Source of the DNA: Puccinia triticina
Taxonomy: Eukaryota > Basidiomycota > Pucciniomycetes > Pucciniales > Pucciniaceae
Length of the DNA stretch: 64,000 bases
Direction of reading: 5' to 3'
NCBI RefSeq assembly: GCF_026914185.1
Contig: NC_070558.1
Location: forward strand, 682,001 to 746,000
The notes beneath the pieces were generated by a model. That model had not been told where the DNA came from. It made no database searches and worked only from the letters and a program-made list of their open reading frames with translations. Positions within the stretch are counted from its first letter, which is position 1, and each line of letters starts with the position of its first letter. This document shows, one piece after another, positions 11,280-22,171 of the stretch. A program made the translations under genes and the position numbers.

Positions 11280-11610
11280 TGTTGAGATATTGGTTTCAGT
11301 TGTGTTTTCTCTTCTCTTTCTATGCTTTACACATTTCACCCAGGTTTCACAGATCATTTCACATGTATGTAGTATACCTGAGCTCAGCGGGCGTGGAAGG
11401 ATTTCTCCCTCATCCTTCCACCACCATTGCCCACTTGACCCGCCTTGTGCCCGCTGGTCTCAGGTATAGTAGCTCTCTCTTTCTTTCTTGTTGTCCTTCT
11501 TTGTTCTTCTGCTTCTCTAGTCTGATGTGAAATGATTATCATCCTTCCACCACCATTGCCCACTCGACCCGCCTCGTGCCCGCTGGTCTCAGCCTTTGTT
11601 TAGCTTATCA
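11280..11610 (+). repeat. Copia-1 3' LTR
   Basis: 331 bp. It carries T at 11436 and 11446 where the 5' LTR has C of CpG, and G at 11389 where the 5' LTR has A. It is followed by the target duplication CTTTT. Confidence 0.92.
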
Positions 11611-12160
11611 CTTTTTGGAGCCCGCAACTCCAAGCAGATAATTCAGGTAGTGATGCAAATCCCATACCTACTACATAAACACCCCCCAAAGCCTGACAAA
11701 AGATGCACACATTTTCTATGATCACCCTCAAAGGCATTTTGGTTCTTTTTTACATTTTTGAATGTATGTAGTATACCTGAGCTCAGCGGGCGTGGAAGGA
11801 TTTCTCCCTCATCCTTCCACCACCATTGCCCACTTGACCCGCCTTGTGCCCGCTGGTCTCAGGTATAGTAGCTCTCTCTTTCTTTCTTGTTGTCCTTCTT
11901 TGTTCTTCTGCTTCTCTAGTCTGATGTGAAATGATTATCATCCTTCCACCACCATTGCCCACTCGACCCGCCTCGTGCCCGCTGGTCTCAGCCTTTGTTT
12001 AGCTTATCACTTTTTGGAGCCCGCAACTCCAAGCAGATAATTCAGGTAGTGATGCAAATCCCATACCTACTACATAAACACCCCCCAAAGCCTGACAAAA
12101 GATGCACACATTTTCTATGATCACCCTCAAAGGCATTTTGGTTCTTTTTTACATTTTTGA
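11363..12160 (+). repeat. 399-bp tandem duplication across LTR and flank
   Basis: Two apparently identical 399-bp units (11363-11761 and 11762-12160) each contain the last 248 bp of the LTR, the CTTTT site and 151 bp of flanking DNA. Both carry the same CpG-decay T residues. The duplication is therefore younger than those mutations. Confidence 0.9.
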
Positions 12161-12239
12161 AGAGCACCTTCCAGAGGTTTTGCCCAATTTGTCATACCTT
12201 TCTCAATACCCCCTCTTGGGGGGCTTTCCAGGGTCTTAT

Positions 12240-12570
12240 CAACGGTGGGCCCGCTCTACTAACTGGAGCATTAGCATTAGTGGTGTGTAATGTATGTAGC
12301 TGAATTCAGCTAACCTTGAGTGTAGTGTTAGCACAATTTCGCCGGATCTGCGCTAATGCGACGCACACAGGGCTACAAAAAGCGCCCGCTACACTGTGCT
12401 ACAGTAGGTTTTAGAATTTTTTTGCCGCTAACAGCGCTGTAGCTTAGCATAACTCAGCGTAGCAGCGTTAGCGGCGCGCTAACAATACAGACAAAAGGGG
12501 GTGCTGATAGTGCTGCTACGCTAACGCTAAGTGACCCTGTAGCGTAGTCTAGCATAGCGGCCCACTGTTG
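12240..12570. mobile_element. MITE A (CAACGGTGGGCC ends)
   Basis: 331-bp element bounded by CAACGGTGGGCCCGC and the inverted GCGGCCCACTGTTG. It has no coding capacity. The interior is full of 'gctaac / gttagc' and 'agcgtag' inverted motifs. It shares terminal sequence with the elements at 12581-12915 and 61475-61989. The target duplication is not clear. Confidence 0.65.
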
Positions 12571-12580
12571 GTCCTATCAG

Positions 12581-12915
12581 CAATGGGCCACTGAACTACA
12601 CTAACGTTATTGGACAATAACTGTTAGTGTAGCCATTTTATTGACTCCCAAATTCATGTTATTTGTTATCTGAGATCCAGTATCCATACTAACAATAACA
12701 GGAAATAACAGCAGTAACAACAATAGCAGGCCTTTTATTGCTACTAACAGGATACAATAACAGTTATTGCTGTTATCCATCACTATTTCCTGGGCAAGTT
12801 CCTGTATTGTTAGCAACACAAAAAACAAGATAACAGAAAATGTTGTTATTGTTAGCTGGTTTTGGCTAAAATACACTACACTAACAAATAACGTTAGTGT
12901 ATTGGCCCACCGTTG
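12581..12915. mobile_element. MITE B, same family as MITE A
   Basis: 335-bp element. Left end CAATGGGCCACTGAACTACA, with a block TACACTAACGTTA nearby. The right end carries the inverted TAACG...GTGTATTGG then CCCACCGTTG. The interior is rich in 'ataacag / ctgttat' inverted copies and can fold extensively. It is separated from MITE A by 10 bp. Confidence 0.65.
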
Positions 12916-13169
12916 GTTCTATCAAAGCTCATCCAGCTCAAAAGTTGGTAAGTATGAAGATTGATTTAGTGTTGATCTCTGCATGGTAGGTAAATATTTA
13001 AATGCACAAAAACTCCAAAAAAAGAAGGGCTGATCTAAGCTTTCGCAGGAACACGACTGTATGCTGCGTACTTATAAATCAAGGGTTGGATTGATCAAAG
13101 TTGAACAATGTGAAGATCCTTCTTCCTTCCTTCAGTATGCTGCAAGTTTCCATCGGATCACGAAAGTTG
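12916..13169. other. Short non-coding spacer
   Basis: No feature recognised. It is the 3' flank of the minus-strand secreted-protein gene. Confidence 0.4.
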
Positions 13170-14003
13170 TTAAAATTGACGGTTGAGGAGCCAAAGTTGC
13201 GTAGCCGCAGGTTTTTTTCTCTTTTTTTCTTTTTCTTTTGCCCCGTCAGCTCCTCCGTCCGGTAAAGCCTGCTGGCAGCCCTCCCAGGCTCGTAATTCAA
13301 TGGTCGTTCCCCTCTTGTCGATATTGATTGAAATCCTTTCACCTAGATCGGGGCCGATAGTTCTTTTATGAGATAATTGACGAGCATGGGGATCATATAT
13401 GCAATAGATGACTGAATGAGTTTTGGATAGGTTCAACATTTTGATCGATCTCGACCGTTCGAAATTTTTCCAGTCACCCTCCTTCTCCAAGCGAAGACTG
13501 ATATGTTTTTCTTGGTTATTGGCCGTCACCCCTCCTTTGGCATGGATCTTGGTCGTGATCATGACAGTCGGCTCGAGTCTCTTCAATTCACCATATTCGG
13601 GTGTCTTCCAGACTACCGGAGGGGGTCCCGAAGGTTGGCCCGCGATAGCCCCGTTGTGGGAGGTACCCGCCGCGTGTTCAGCAACCTGGGTCGAATGATC
13701 GCCGAGGATCTTGGTCGTGGTCAAGACATCCGGTTTCAGTCTCGTCAATTCACCATATTCGCGTTGCTTCCAGACTACCGGAGGGAGATTTGAAGGTTGG
13801 CCCGCGGTAGCCGCGTAGTGGGAGGTACCCGCCGCGTGTTCAGCAACCTGGGTCGAATGATCGCCGAGGTTGAAGAACGATGAGAAATCATATTCAGGAA
13901 CCTCTGTTCTCCGTCCAGAAACGACAGCCTCTAATTCACTACTCTTGTTCTTCGCAACGAGAAACGCCAACCAAATTGATAGAAGGAAGAAGTTGTTCCT
14001 CAT
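13170..14003 (-). CDS. Secreted protein with a 54-residue tandem repeat
   Basis: A single open frame of 277 codons starts at ATG 14003. Residues 1-18 form a hydrophobic signal peptide (NFFLLSIWLAFLVA). Residues 46-99 and 100-153 are near-identical 54-residue repeats (LGDHSTQVAEHAAGTSH... ending TTKI), encoded by 13868-13707 and 13706-13545. The C-terminal half (about 165-250) looks like a beta-rich domain with THSVIYCIYD and ends in a Lys-rich tail. It is the intact paralog of the broken gene at 15198-16004, which shares the C-terminal domain and 5' flank. No enzyme motif is visible. Secretion plus lineage-specific duplication makes it a candidate effector, but the function is unknown. An unseen intron near the 3' end is possible. 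Confidence 0.7.
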   Translation of the reverse strand: MRNNFFLLSIWLAFLVAKNKSSELEAVVSGRRTEVPEYDFSSFFNLGDHSTQVAEHAAGTSHYAATAGQPSNLPPVVWKQREYGELTRLKPDVLTTTKILGDHSTQVAEHAAGTSHNGAIAGQPSGPPPVVWKTPEYGELKRLEPTVMITTKIHAKGGVTANNQEKHISLRLEKEGDWKNFERSRSIKMLNLSKTHSVIYCIYDPHARQLSHKRTIGPDLGERISINIDKRGTTIELRAWEGCQQALPDGGADGAKEKEKKRKKPAATQLWLLNRQF

Positions 14004-15197
14004 CTTCGTGTCTCTTGAGTCTTGCGATCAAACTATGTGGCGGAAAGATAGTACGAATAGGTCTATGAGCTAATCAGTGACTGAAACGGGATTTGCGTGA
14101 AGATAACCGACATACCTTGTGAGGTAGTTTAGGAGACTCGGGCTCCGGGTTGCTAAGAAATCAATGCGATTATGATTATGCGGAGCTTCGGAAAAGTGTG
14201 CAGGAAGGAAATGAGCGGAGACGGCTTGGATGAACAAACAGCTGGCTCATTTTATAGACGCTATTGATGCAGTATTTATGTACTGCTTTTCTTTCTTGTA
14301 CTGTCACTCCTCCTATGTAGATGATTTGTCGCAAAAGCAATACTTCGCGACACCCCCCTGGCCCAAGATGGCTTGACACACTTGCAATCTTGTCGCCAAC
14401 GATTCGATACTCTGTGACACGCTTAACACTCCGGGAAAAGCGATATTTAACGCGAATCGGGGTTCTTCAGGATGCAAGAGGCTGAGTGGGGACAGACCAG
14501 TCGGTCGTCGGGAGGGTTGCCAGTCATCAAGAGGGGTACATCCCCTCGATGACCGGTCTGTACCGGCCATCGAGAGAGCTGATTCCTCCCGATGGCCGGT
14601 CTATTCCGGCCATTGAGAGGATTCAACCCTCCTGATGACCAGTACAGACCAGGCCTCGGGAGGGCTTATTCCTCTTGATGACCCCCCTTGATCACCGGTC
14701 TCTCTGTACCGGTCATCAAGAGGAATCAAGCCTCCCGACGACCGACTGGTCCGCGCCGGTCATTGGGAGGGTTGAATCCCCTCGATGACCGGAACAGACC
14801 CCTCCCAATGACTACACAGCTCATTGAGAGGACTCCACACTGTTGATGACTGGTACAGACCGGTTATCAAGAGGGATGTGTCCCCTCGATGGCCGGTCTA
14901 CCGTTCACCGGCTTTGTGTGTGCGAAGTGTTGTTTGGGGGCAGCTCGCGCAACGAGTTATCCTCTGTGCGCAAAGTAAATCCGTTCAAAAATCACCATTT
15001 TTGATCTTCACATATCAAGTTTTTGGACTCCTTGATGAAGAATCCTATTTGTGGCTGGTTGCCTGGTTTCTAATTGTGGATTTGGTATATTTGATACCCC
15101 CTACCATCTATATTTAAAAAATGAAGTGTTGGAGCAATAAAAAACCTTCTTCTTTCCCGCATTGCTTGATTTTTCACCTGAGCCTGGAACAAGCCTT
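14004..15197. other. Intergenic region between the secreted-protein paralogs
   Basis: It contains the upstream region of the gene at 14003, whose first roughly 60 bp resemble those of the paralog at 16004, and the hairpin array at 14480-14910. The remainder (14911-15197) has no recognised feature. Confidence 0.5.
14480..14910. repeat. Array of palindromic 'GATGGCCGGT' hairpin units
   Basis: Roughly 30-35 bp palindromes of the form cTcGATGgCCGGTctgTACCGGcCATCgAg follow one another with short AT-richer spacers, about ten units in 430 bp. Bases vary between units but pairing is largely kept. The same unit builds the foldback at 58545-59581. It is not a CRISPR: there are no uniform unique spacers, and the units are self-complementary and diverged. 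Confidence 0.75.
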
Positions 15198-16004
15198 TCA
15201 AAGGTTTGGCCAATTTTTATGGTCCACACGGCCACCGGGGGTGGATTTTGGTCGGCGTGGCCTCCTGCCGCTTAGCGGGGTAAATCTTTGTGCGCGTGAT
15301 CGACTGCCCCTGGCCCTGGGGGTAGATTTTCCGCCGTGTGAGCTCATGATCATAGCCACGGCCCCGGGCATCTTGGGGCCCGCCAGAACTAACAAGCGTA
15401 CTGTTCCCTCGTCGAAGGGGATCGTGACCTTTTCGATTTGTTTGGGATTGAGTTTTCTTTGCCAAATTACCTGACCAGAATCGCAGTGATGTAGGTTGTA
15501 GATGACTGCATGAGTGGGGGATTCGTTGACCATGGTGACCCATCTCGGCTTCTGATCACCAGCAAGCCATCCCTCGCTCTTCACACAATGAACCTCGACA
15601 TTTCTCTCCGTGTTCGATACCCACGCGCCGTTGATGTTGTTGATTCCGAACCAGACATCGAAATCGAAGGTGAAGATTGGCTCCTGGCCAGATTGGAGTT
15701 GGGCCCAGCGTGGCGAAGGGTCCGCCGCGACGACATCTCGGAGCGCGCTCCCGCATGTGTGCACCTGATTCGACGGTTGGCTCGCAATAGCCCGGCTGTT
15801 GTGGAAGATGCCAGCCGAGTGATCACTACCCCGCGGGGTCGGATAATCGCCGGAGTTCATGGGGCCAGAAATATAGTCCCGCAGTTCGGCAAGCTCATCC
15901 CAATTTATTGAGTCCATTCCGGGTCCCTCCATGGCCGGAAGACTCTTGTTCTTCGACACGAGAAACACCAGCTAGGTTGAAAGAAGGAGGAAGCTGTTTA
16001 TCAT
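15198..16004 (-). pseudogene. Secreted-protein paralog with a stop codon in the signal peptide
   Basis: Aligned to the intact paralog, the natural start is ATG 16004 (MINSFLLLST...). Codon 11 is TAG (15972-15974) where the paralog has Trp (TGG). The frame is open again from codon 12 to 15198. The C-terminal domain (residues about 110-200, THAVIYNLHH) matches that of 13170-14003. The paralog's 54-residue unit is present once in degenerate form. Starting at the next downstream Met would lose most of the signal peptide, so a secreted product is not expected unless the stop is read through or is a sequencing error. Confidence 0.7.
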
Positions 16005-16942
16005 CTTCGTGGATCTTAGTCGAGACAGTCTTGGGATTAAAACTATGTGCCGGAAAGATAAATGCGTACATCTCATGATTGGCTGGCGACTGGAATGGGA
16101 TTTGAGGGAAGGCAACTGACAAACTTTGTGAGGTGGATGGCGAGACTCCTCCGAGTTTAAGTATGGCGAGTTTTCTGAATTGTGTAAGCCAGATATAAAC
16201 CAGTATGAGCTGCTACCAGTATTAAATGTGCAATACGGGTATCACTCTGGCATACCTTCGCTTGATGTACTCTACCAAGTCAGGATGCTCTCCCTGGGCG
16301 CGTCGGTAGCAAAAATGGGAGGTGATTGCTGCCGCTGGCCATCAGCTGGCTCATGATTTATACAGATGATAGTTTAGCGCACTGGTGCATGGTATGTTGT
16401 AGAAACCCGACTGCCCCCATGACAAAAGTATTATCTATCTATGGATCGTACTGGCTCCTCCTGAGCCGAGTTGAAAGTTTCATGGGCTGCAGATCGAGGT
16501 GTTTGCAAGACGCCCGCAAAAGCTGCAGAACATGCAATGCCGGCAATACAACCAGCCGAGTTTGAGGGATAAAGACTACCGTGGACCGGGTCTATGTACT
16601 GGGCCGAGATCATAAACGCAGGCCAAGGGATTGCTTGTTTCAGCTGGCGCAGTGAGAATTAGCTTCTGGCATCGCACCCTGTGGATCTGGAAAACGGCGA
16701 GCTGGAAGAACAACAAAGCCTGCTACGCGCAAGACTCAGAGCGAGTAGGAGCAGGACGAGGATGGTTTGGTGGTTTATATGTAAGGGGCTGTTGGGTCTG
16801 GGCGCGGCGTGTGAGATGCTGTGGTCGAGCGAAGGCCGGATTCCTTCGGATTCCCGATATGCATACATGCATACATGCTGAGGTAAGATCGACGGTCTCT
16901 TGATCTTCCCTCTTGTCCACCCACAACCACCCACGAACCACC
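16005..16942. other. Intergenic region, no gene recognised
   Basis: The first 60-100 bp are the conserved upstream flank of the secreted-protein pseudogene. The right end is the promoter and 5' leader of the gene at 16943. Open frames in between are short and show no coding character. Confidence 0.4.
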
Positions 16943-18459
16943 ATGGACACCTTCCACCCCAGAACGAACACCACCACCACCCCAGCAGCAGCACCACCAC
17001 CCACTGCCACCACCACCACCACAACAACCACAACAACCACAACAACAACCACCACAGCCACCCACAACGAAGAACTCCCAGACCCGCTCCAGGAATGGCT
17101 CGTCTTCTCGCCCCCTGTCGACGGACAGGAGGACCAGCTCGCCTCCTCCTTCCAGTCGATCACCCACCCCTCGATCTACCACAGCACCAGCATGCCCTCC
17201 CACGACGGCCGCGGCTACTTCTTCACCCCTCCTGACCACTCCCCCTCCGCCTCCGAGCTCGACTACAACCACCTGCCGATCAGAACCCACTCCCTCAGCT
17301 CCTTATCCGAAAACAACTCCCTAGATGGCCACCGCGACGACGACCTGCTCTCCATCTCCTCATCCCTCTCCCTCACCCCCTCAGCCTCCAGCAGGTATTT
17401 CTCCTCCAGAGACACATTCCGGACTGCTCCATGAAGACTGACTGGGCCGCTTTTTTCTTTCCGGCTTCCGAGAGCAGCTCGTCCGATCTAAGGCCGCATA
17501 CCCACCAGCAAGCCGAGATGTCTCCAGAAGAGGCCGAGCTGCTTCTCACCCCCATGGCCATCTCCGCCGGCCTCTCCCACCACACCAGCAGCAGCCCCAT
17601 CATCCAGCGCCCAGCAGCAGTCTCCTCGAGATCCTCCCATCGCTCCCTCGACCCGCGAGCCCCGCCACGGACCACTCGCTCTCGCCGCACCCTCAGCCGC
17701 TCCTCGCGCCGCTCCCCCATCACACCCATCGCCCCCTCCGCCCGAAACCATCCCCCAATCGTCATCATCCCCCCCGCCTCCGCCTCCTCCTCCTCCTCCT
17801 CTGATAAGAAAATCAACCAGCTCTCGCCCTCCCGCATCGCCGCCCTCAGCTTCTTGTCCAACGTCGCATCCAAAATCCTCGACCTGGACTCCGATACCAT
17901 CTCCCTGCTGTCCAGCCCATACGACCCCCAACCTCCCCAAAACCAGCCCCACCAACACCTGTTGTAAGCCCGTCTTTTATTTGTCAAGCAACATACATCA
18001 TTCATCCGTTCTTCTCTTGGGTTGAACAGACAGCCTCGGCCGGATTCGTCCAAGACGACCAAGCGCCGGGGCCCGCCGCGGTTTTCGATCGGAGACGACG
18101 ACCCGAGGCTGCCGACGACGCACGACCAAGACATGGTCAGCCCGCCGCTAGACCTGTCGGGCTTCATGCCGCCGAGCGCCTGCTCGGTGTGGCGGACGTC
18201 GGCTGAGCGGGAAGAAGAAGAAGAAGAAGAAGAGGGGCCGTCGAGGACGACGCTCAGGATCCCCCACTCGCGCTCCCACGACCACCTCCCCCCCTCCTCG
18301 CCCCCATCCCTCATCCGCAGACCTTCCAGCTCGGCTGGCTTCCATCAACGCCCCCGCTCCCATCCCTTGCCGTCATCCCCAGACAATGAGAGCTCTTCCA
18401 CAGACTCAATGGCCACCGTCTTGCTCTCCAAAGTCCTCAACGAATGGACTAATTGGTAG
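16943..18459 (+). CDS. Low-complexity Ser/Pro/Thr-rich protein, three exons
   Basis: Exons inferred at 16943-17394, 17475-17963 and 18030-18459. Introns are 80 and 66 bp with GT/AG ends, and phases join cleanly to 457 codons including stop. The start is the ATG within ccaccATGG. The product begins with a poly-Thr tract encoded by (ACC/ACA)n and continues with Ser-rich segments. It contains an acidic Glu run near 18215-18235 and ends ATVLLSKVLNEWTNW. A short ordered block (IAALSFLSNVASKILDLDSD) precedes intron 2. No known domain, signal peptide or membrane segment is seen. A regulatory or scaffold role is conceivable but unsupported. Confidence 0.65.
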
Positions 18460-19331
18460 CTTCACCCCATGTACACCTCTTGTATTTTTTTTGCTGCATT
18501 TTCGATCCTTTCTCTCATCTTGTTTCTTTGGAGCTATCGTTGAGTTTTAACGACGCCGCCCCATTTTCCTTCACAAGATAGATACATCTACCTTACACAC
18601 ACACACACTGGCATGGAGTTTCCCCATATACACACTTTGGATATTGTTTTCTGCATTTTTTTTTCGCTCAGCGTTCATGCTGCCCTGTCTTCTTTCCAGA
18701 CACTTTTGGGGTTATACTAGTTGGGGCATCGTTAGATACAGATCGTTTGAACAGTGTGGGGTCTCATAGGCCCACCTAAACACATACATACATACATAAC
18801 TTGGCAACAGAACAAAACCAAGTATATTACAAATTCCTTTTTTTTAAAAGCCACACCTTATACGTGTATTTCATTAGTTTTTAGCCTCCCATTGCCTATT
18901 CACTTTAGCCTTGTGTAAGGTCTTACTTAGACAGATCCCATAACCAATCATTTTCTCAAATGAAGAGAGTTCCAAGAAACGTTGCCCTTGAGCACACAGA
19001 CATAAAAAAAGAAGAAAAAAGATAGCGGGAGAATGAAGAGATGGAATTCTGGACTCTATGAAGACAATGAGAAGATCTATGAACAGGCGTAACAATTGGA
19101 ACAGTTCTATGATTACAACAATGCAATTGCCAATGGGTGGTGGGAAGGTGTATGTATGTAGACTGGGAGGAGGGGGTGATAGCAATCTAATTATATACAG
19201 AAACATGTATTCGTGTCAGTGAGCGCCAAGAACTGATTTCGAGATTAAATGCATTGAGTTCCTGCTAGGTCATCGTCTGTTTTTTTTTGTTTTCTGCCCG
19301 AGTGGTAAAAAGGGGATCGTTGGGCGTGCGA
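18460..19331. other. Convergent intergenic region
   Basis: 3' region shared by the gene ending at 18459 (plus) and NSF (minus). It contains an (AC)n tract at about 18593-18609 and T-rich stretches consistent with 3' untranslated sequence. No gene is seen. Confidence 0.5.
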
Positions 19332-22171
19332 TTACACTAGAGGCGGAAGCAAATCGCACGTCAGCAAAGTGCACAGGGGGCCAAGCTGAATGGACGGCAC
19401 GGCGGGAGATAGGCGACATACTTCCCAAGCCCATGAGTTCCATGACGAGCTTATCAGCCGCCCGATCCTCGTCTTGCCTGCACATTTCCGCGATGTTCAG
19501 CAGCTTCTTGATGCCCACAGCCAGCCGGCCCTCGTCGCGGAATCCGGCCTGATCCAGCAGGGTCATGGCTCTCGAGAACGATCCCTGGTCGCCGAACAAG
19601 CCCACCTCTTTGATCACCGTCTCCAGGGCCCGCAGCGTATCGATCGGCGGGACGCGGATGTCGGCGGCAAATGTGTCCGACATCCCCATGTCTTGGAGCA
19701 TTGTCCGGCTCGATGAGGTGGCTAGTACCAACAACCTTTTCCCCTTCGGCGGCCGTTTTCCTAGTAACACCATCAACGCTTGGAGCACTCCATTCGAAAA
19801 TCTCGGGCCAATCGGAACCCAATCTACCATCGTCTAAATCAGCACAACCAAGAATCTTCTGATCAGAGGAGCATTCAAATCGAAGGCTTCACCTAAGATT
19901 CGCTCGATATTATCAACCACAATCACGCTCATCGGACTCTTGTAGCTATCCGAAAACACTTTATAAAGATAGTTGATCTTTTGCGCTTCCGAGTATCCGA
20001 CCATGTTTTCGGGTGCGATCAGTTTGATGAACGGGAAATCAGACGCTTGGGCGATCGATGCTGCCAAGGCTGTTTTTCCGGCCCCAGGAGGACCTGTGAT
20101 TGATTTCCACAATCAGTTGATCAGGATGTGCCGATTCATCATCGAGTGCCGAGAAAACAAAACAAAAGCACTTACCATGTATCAGCACACTAACTAGAGG
20201 CGTTCGAGTACTCGTCCGAACTTGTTCTACAAACAGCTTGCCATCGTGAAGAATTTCCTTTTTTTTTACAATCAAGACATTAGCATATTGTTTTTCAAGT
20301 CTGTCGATGAGAATGAAAGAGTGCCACCAAGCTCACATCGATAAGAGGAGAGAATTTGATGATTCCGTTTTGAATAACTGATTTGAGTTCCTCTTCGGCC
20401 ACACCAAACGCCGGTTTGACTTCATCGAGCGCATTCAAAAAGTCGTCGAGATTGACCTGCATCTGATCCAGATCGTCACCCACGCCAGCGGTGGTCCCGA
20501 CCTTGATGTGGCGGTTGAATGCAAATGAAGTGGCCGATTTGACCAATCCGGAAAGCTCAGCTCCCGAGAAGTTCTTGGTCAATGCGGCCAGTTCGGTCAG
20601 GAGCACATCCCCAGACATCACGTTGTTCAGTCTCATCTTGGCCGTGTGGATGTTCAAGATTTGTAAGCGACCGTTCTCATCTGGTAGGGAGATCTCCATG
20701 TGAACTTCTAATCGACCTGGTCGAAGTAACGCCTCGTCGATCATGTCCAATCGATTGGTCATTCCGATGATCAGGATGTTGTTCAACTGATCGACTCCGT
20801 CCATCTTCGACAACAACTGATTGACAACCGAGTCGCCGACACCCGTCCCGCCACCCGTCGAGCCTCTCTGCTTACAGATCGCATCCAGCTCGTCAAAGAT
20901 GATGATGTGCAGTCCTGATTCATCTCCCTTGGCTTTGTACTCCACTTCCGCTTCTGCAAACAGTTCTCGGATATTCTTCTCCGATTCTCCGACAAATTTA
21001 TTCAGGATTTCCGGCCCGTTCACGATCTTCGGTTCCCTGGCATTCAGCATCTTCCCGATCTGTCTTGCCATCAACGTCTTTCCAGTACCAGGAGGACCAA
21101 ACAGCAGCAAACCTAAGGTCGAAGAAGAAATGTCATATTTTTAGCACTTTGAAATGAGAAGTGTTCTTTTTTTTTGGCTATTTCTCACCTTTGACATGTT
21201 GGATTCCCAACTTTTCGACCATTCCGGGTGGGAAGATACGACTAGCAAAAGCTCTCCGAAAGATTGCGCCGAATTCGGAATCCAGGCCGCCGATTCCCAT
21301 GTCTTGAAACTTGAAGTTTGGTTTGATGATGGCGTTTGGGGCGGCTCGCTTGGAGCTTGCTTTGATCTTGAGAGAGGCCTCTGGTGACTTGGTGACGTTG
21401 ATGATCGTATTGGCCATCAGGATCCCCATGGTGGCGTCTTGCGGCTCGTCTGAGACGTCTGCCAAAGCCTGGATGTCCACCGTCCGTGCAGCAGTCACGA
21501 TCGCCCTGAGCTTTTCCCCGTTCATCTCAAATACCAAGGGCTGGCCTACGGAGAAGATGAGCGAATCAAACGACTGAAATACCATATTCAAAGGACGTGG
21601 ATTGTTAGTCTCCATTAGATACAAGGCGGGAGGGAGGAAAAGACGATCGAATCACCCTTGTGATCAATTGAGAGAGCTCTTCGGCATCAAATACGGAGCC
21701 AGGTGTTGCACTGCCTTGATGCCACCAACCCAGTTCGAGGTCTAATTCGGCTAAATAGCAATTCGAGCCAAGTTCTCTCTGGGGATCGAATGGAGTGATA
21801 TTGACGACATCGCCCATCGTCGACAGCTTGGCCCACGCTCGTTGGGCTTTCATGCAGCCCACTGTTCCCGGTTGTATCGCTTTGTCGGGTCTATTGGGAA
21901 GAGATGGTTTTTTTTGGTGCAGACAATTTCTCAGTATTTATATAGGATGGATTACGATTTGGACTTACTTTGTTGTGAATATAAAATGATCCTTGACTCG
22001 AACATACTGATTTCTTCCCAAGTCTTGAGGACTGACAATCAGACAATTCGAGAACGCTAGTTGCATGTTTGGGCATTCTACAATTTGGAACCCAGATCCG
22101 CCGTTGGAGCCTTGGTTACTCGGCCTGATGCCGCCGTAGCTTCTTGTTGATGAGGGTGGTAATCTCGACAT
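19332..22171 (-). CDS. SEC18: NSF/Sec18 AAA ATPase (SNARE disassembly)
   Basis: Hexameric ATPase that, with alpha-SNAP/Sec17, dissociates SNARE complexes after membrane fusion. Exons (minus): 22171-21969, 21890-21656, 21609-21189, 21112-20337, 20257-20176, 20093-19893, 19823-19422, and a 5-nt terminal exon 19336-19332. This totals 775 codons with all phases consistent. The N domain spans exons 1-3. D1 has Walker A GPPGTGKT, Walker B IIIFDELD and sensor MTNRLD. D2 has Walker A GPPGAGKT and the Walker-B-equivalent [10 protein letters not shown]. The segment [10 protein letters not shown] crosses the exon 6/7 junction and fixes that splice site. If the last intron is not removed, the frame runs on to 19270 (823 aa); the shorter form is nearer the family's usual 740-760 aa. 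It is divergent from the heme lyase gene. Confidence 0.93.

Larger units (their letters stand above)
1390..11610 (+). mobile_element. Composite, degenerate Ty1/copia LTR retrotransposon (Copia-1)
   Basis: The two 331-bp LTRs (1390-1720, 11280-11610) start TG and end CA. The five bases CTTTT occur immediately before the 5' LTR (1385-1389) and after the 3' LTR (11611-11615), so the whole 10.2 kb behaves as one insertion. The order of domains (gag, zinc knuckle, protease, integrase, RT, RNase H at 6613-11115) is that of Ty1/copia. The element is unusually long because its 801-bp leader is duplicated (1790-2590 and 5767-6567) around a foreign 3.2-kb gag-like segment containing a solo LTR. Coding capacity is destroyed by at least two frameshifts, three internal stops and catalytic Asp-to-Asn changes. 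Confidence 0.9.

Noticed and set aside
11762..12009. A second, truncated copia LTR insertion
   Set aside because: It lies in an apparently exact 399-bp tandem copy that also includes the flanking DNA, so it is a duplication and not an insertion.
14480..14910. CRISPR-like array
   Set aside because: The units are diverged palindromes without constant repeats or unique spacers, and the genome is eukaryotic.
15198..15968. Intact cytosolic protein starting at a downstream Met
   Set aside because: The upstream ATG, hydrophobic segment and paralog alignment show that the natural product had a signal peptide. The downstream start is only the first Met-like position after the stop.
16659..17290. Long minus-strand Gly/Val/Trp-rich frames opposite the gene at 16943
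   Set aside because: They are the complement of the (ACC)n poly-Thr coding repeat and carry no gene structure.
17373..18314. 313-codon minus-strand frame
   Set aside because: It is a shadow of the three-exon plus-strand gene, crossing both of its introns and lacking any family feature.
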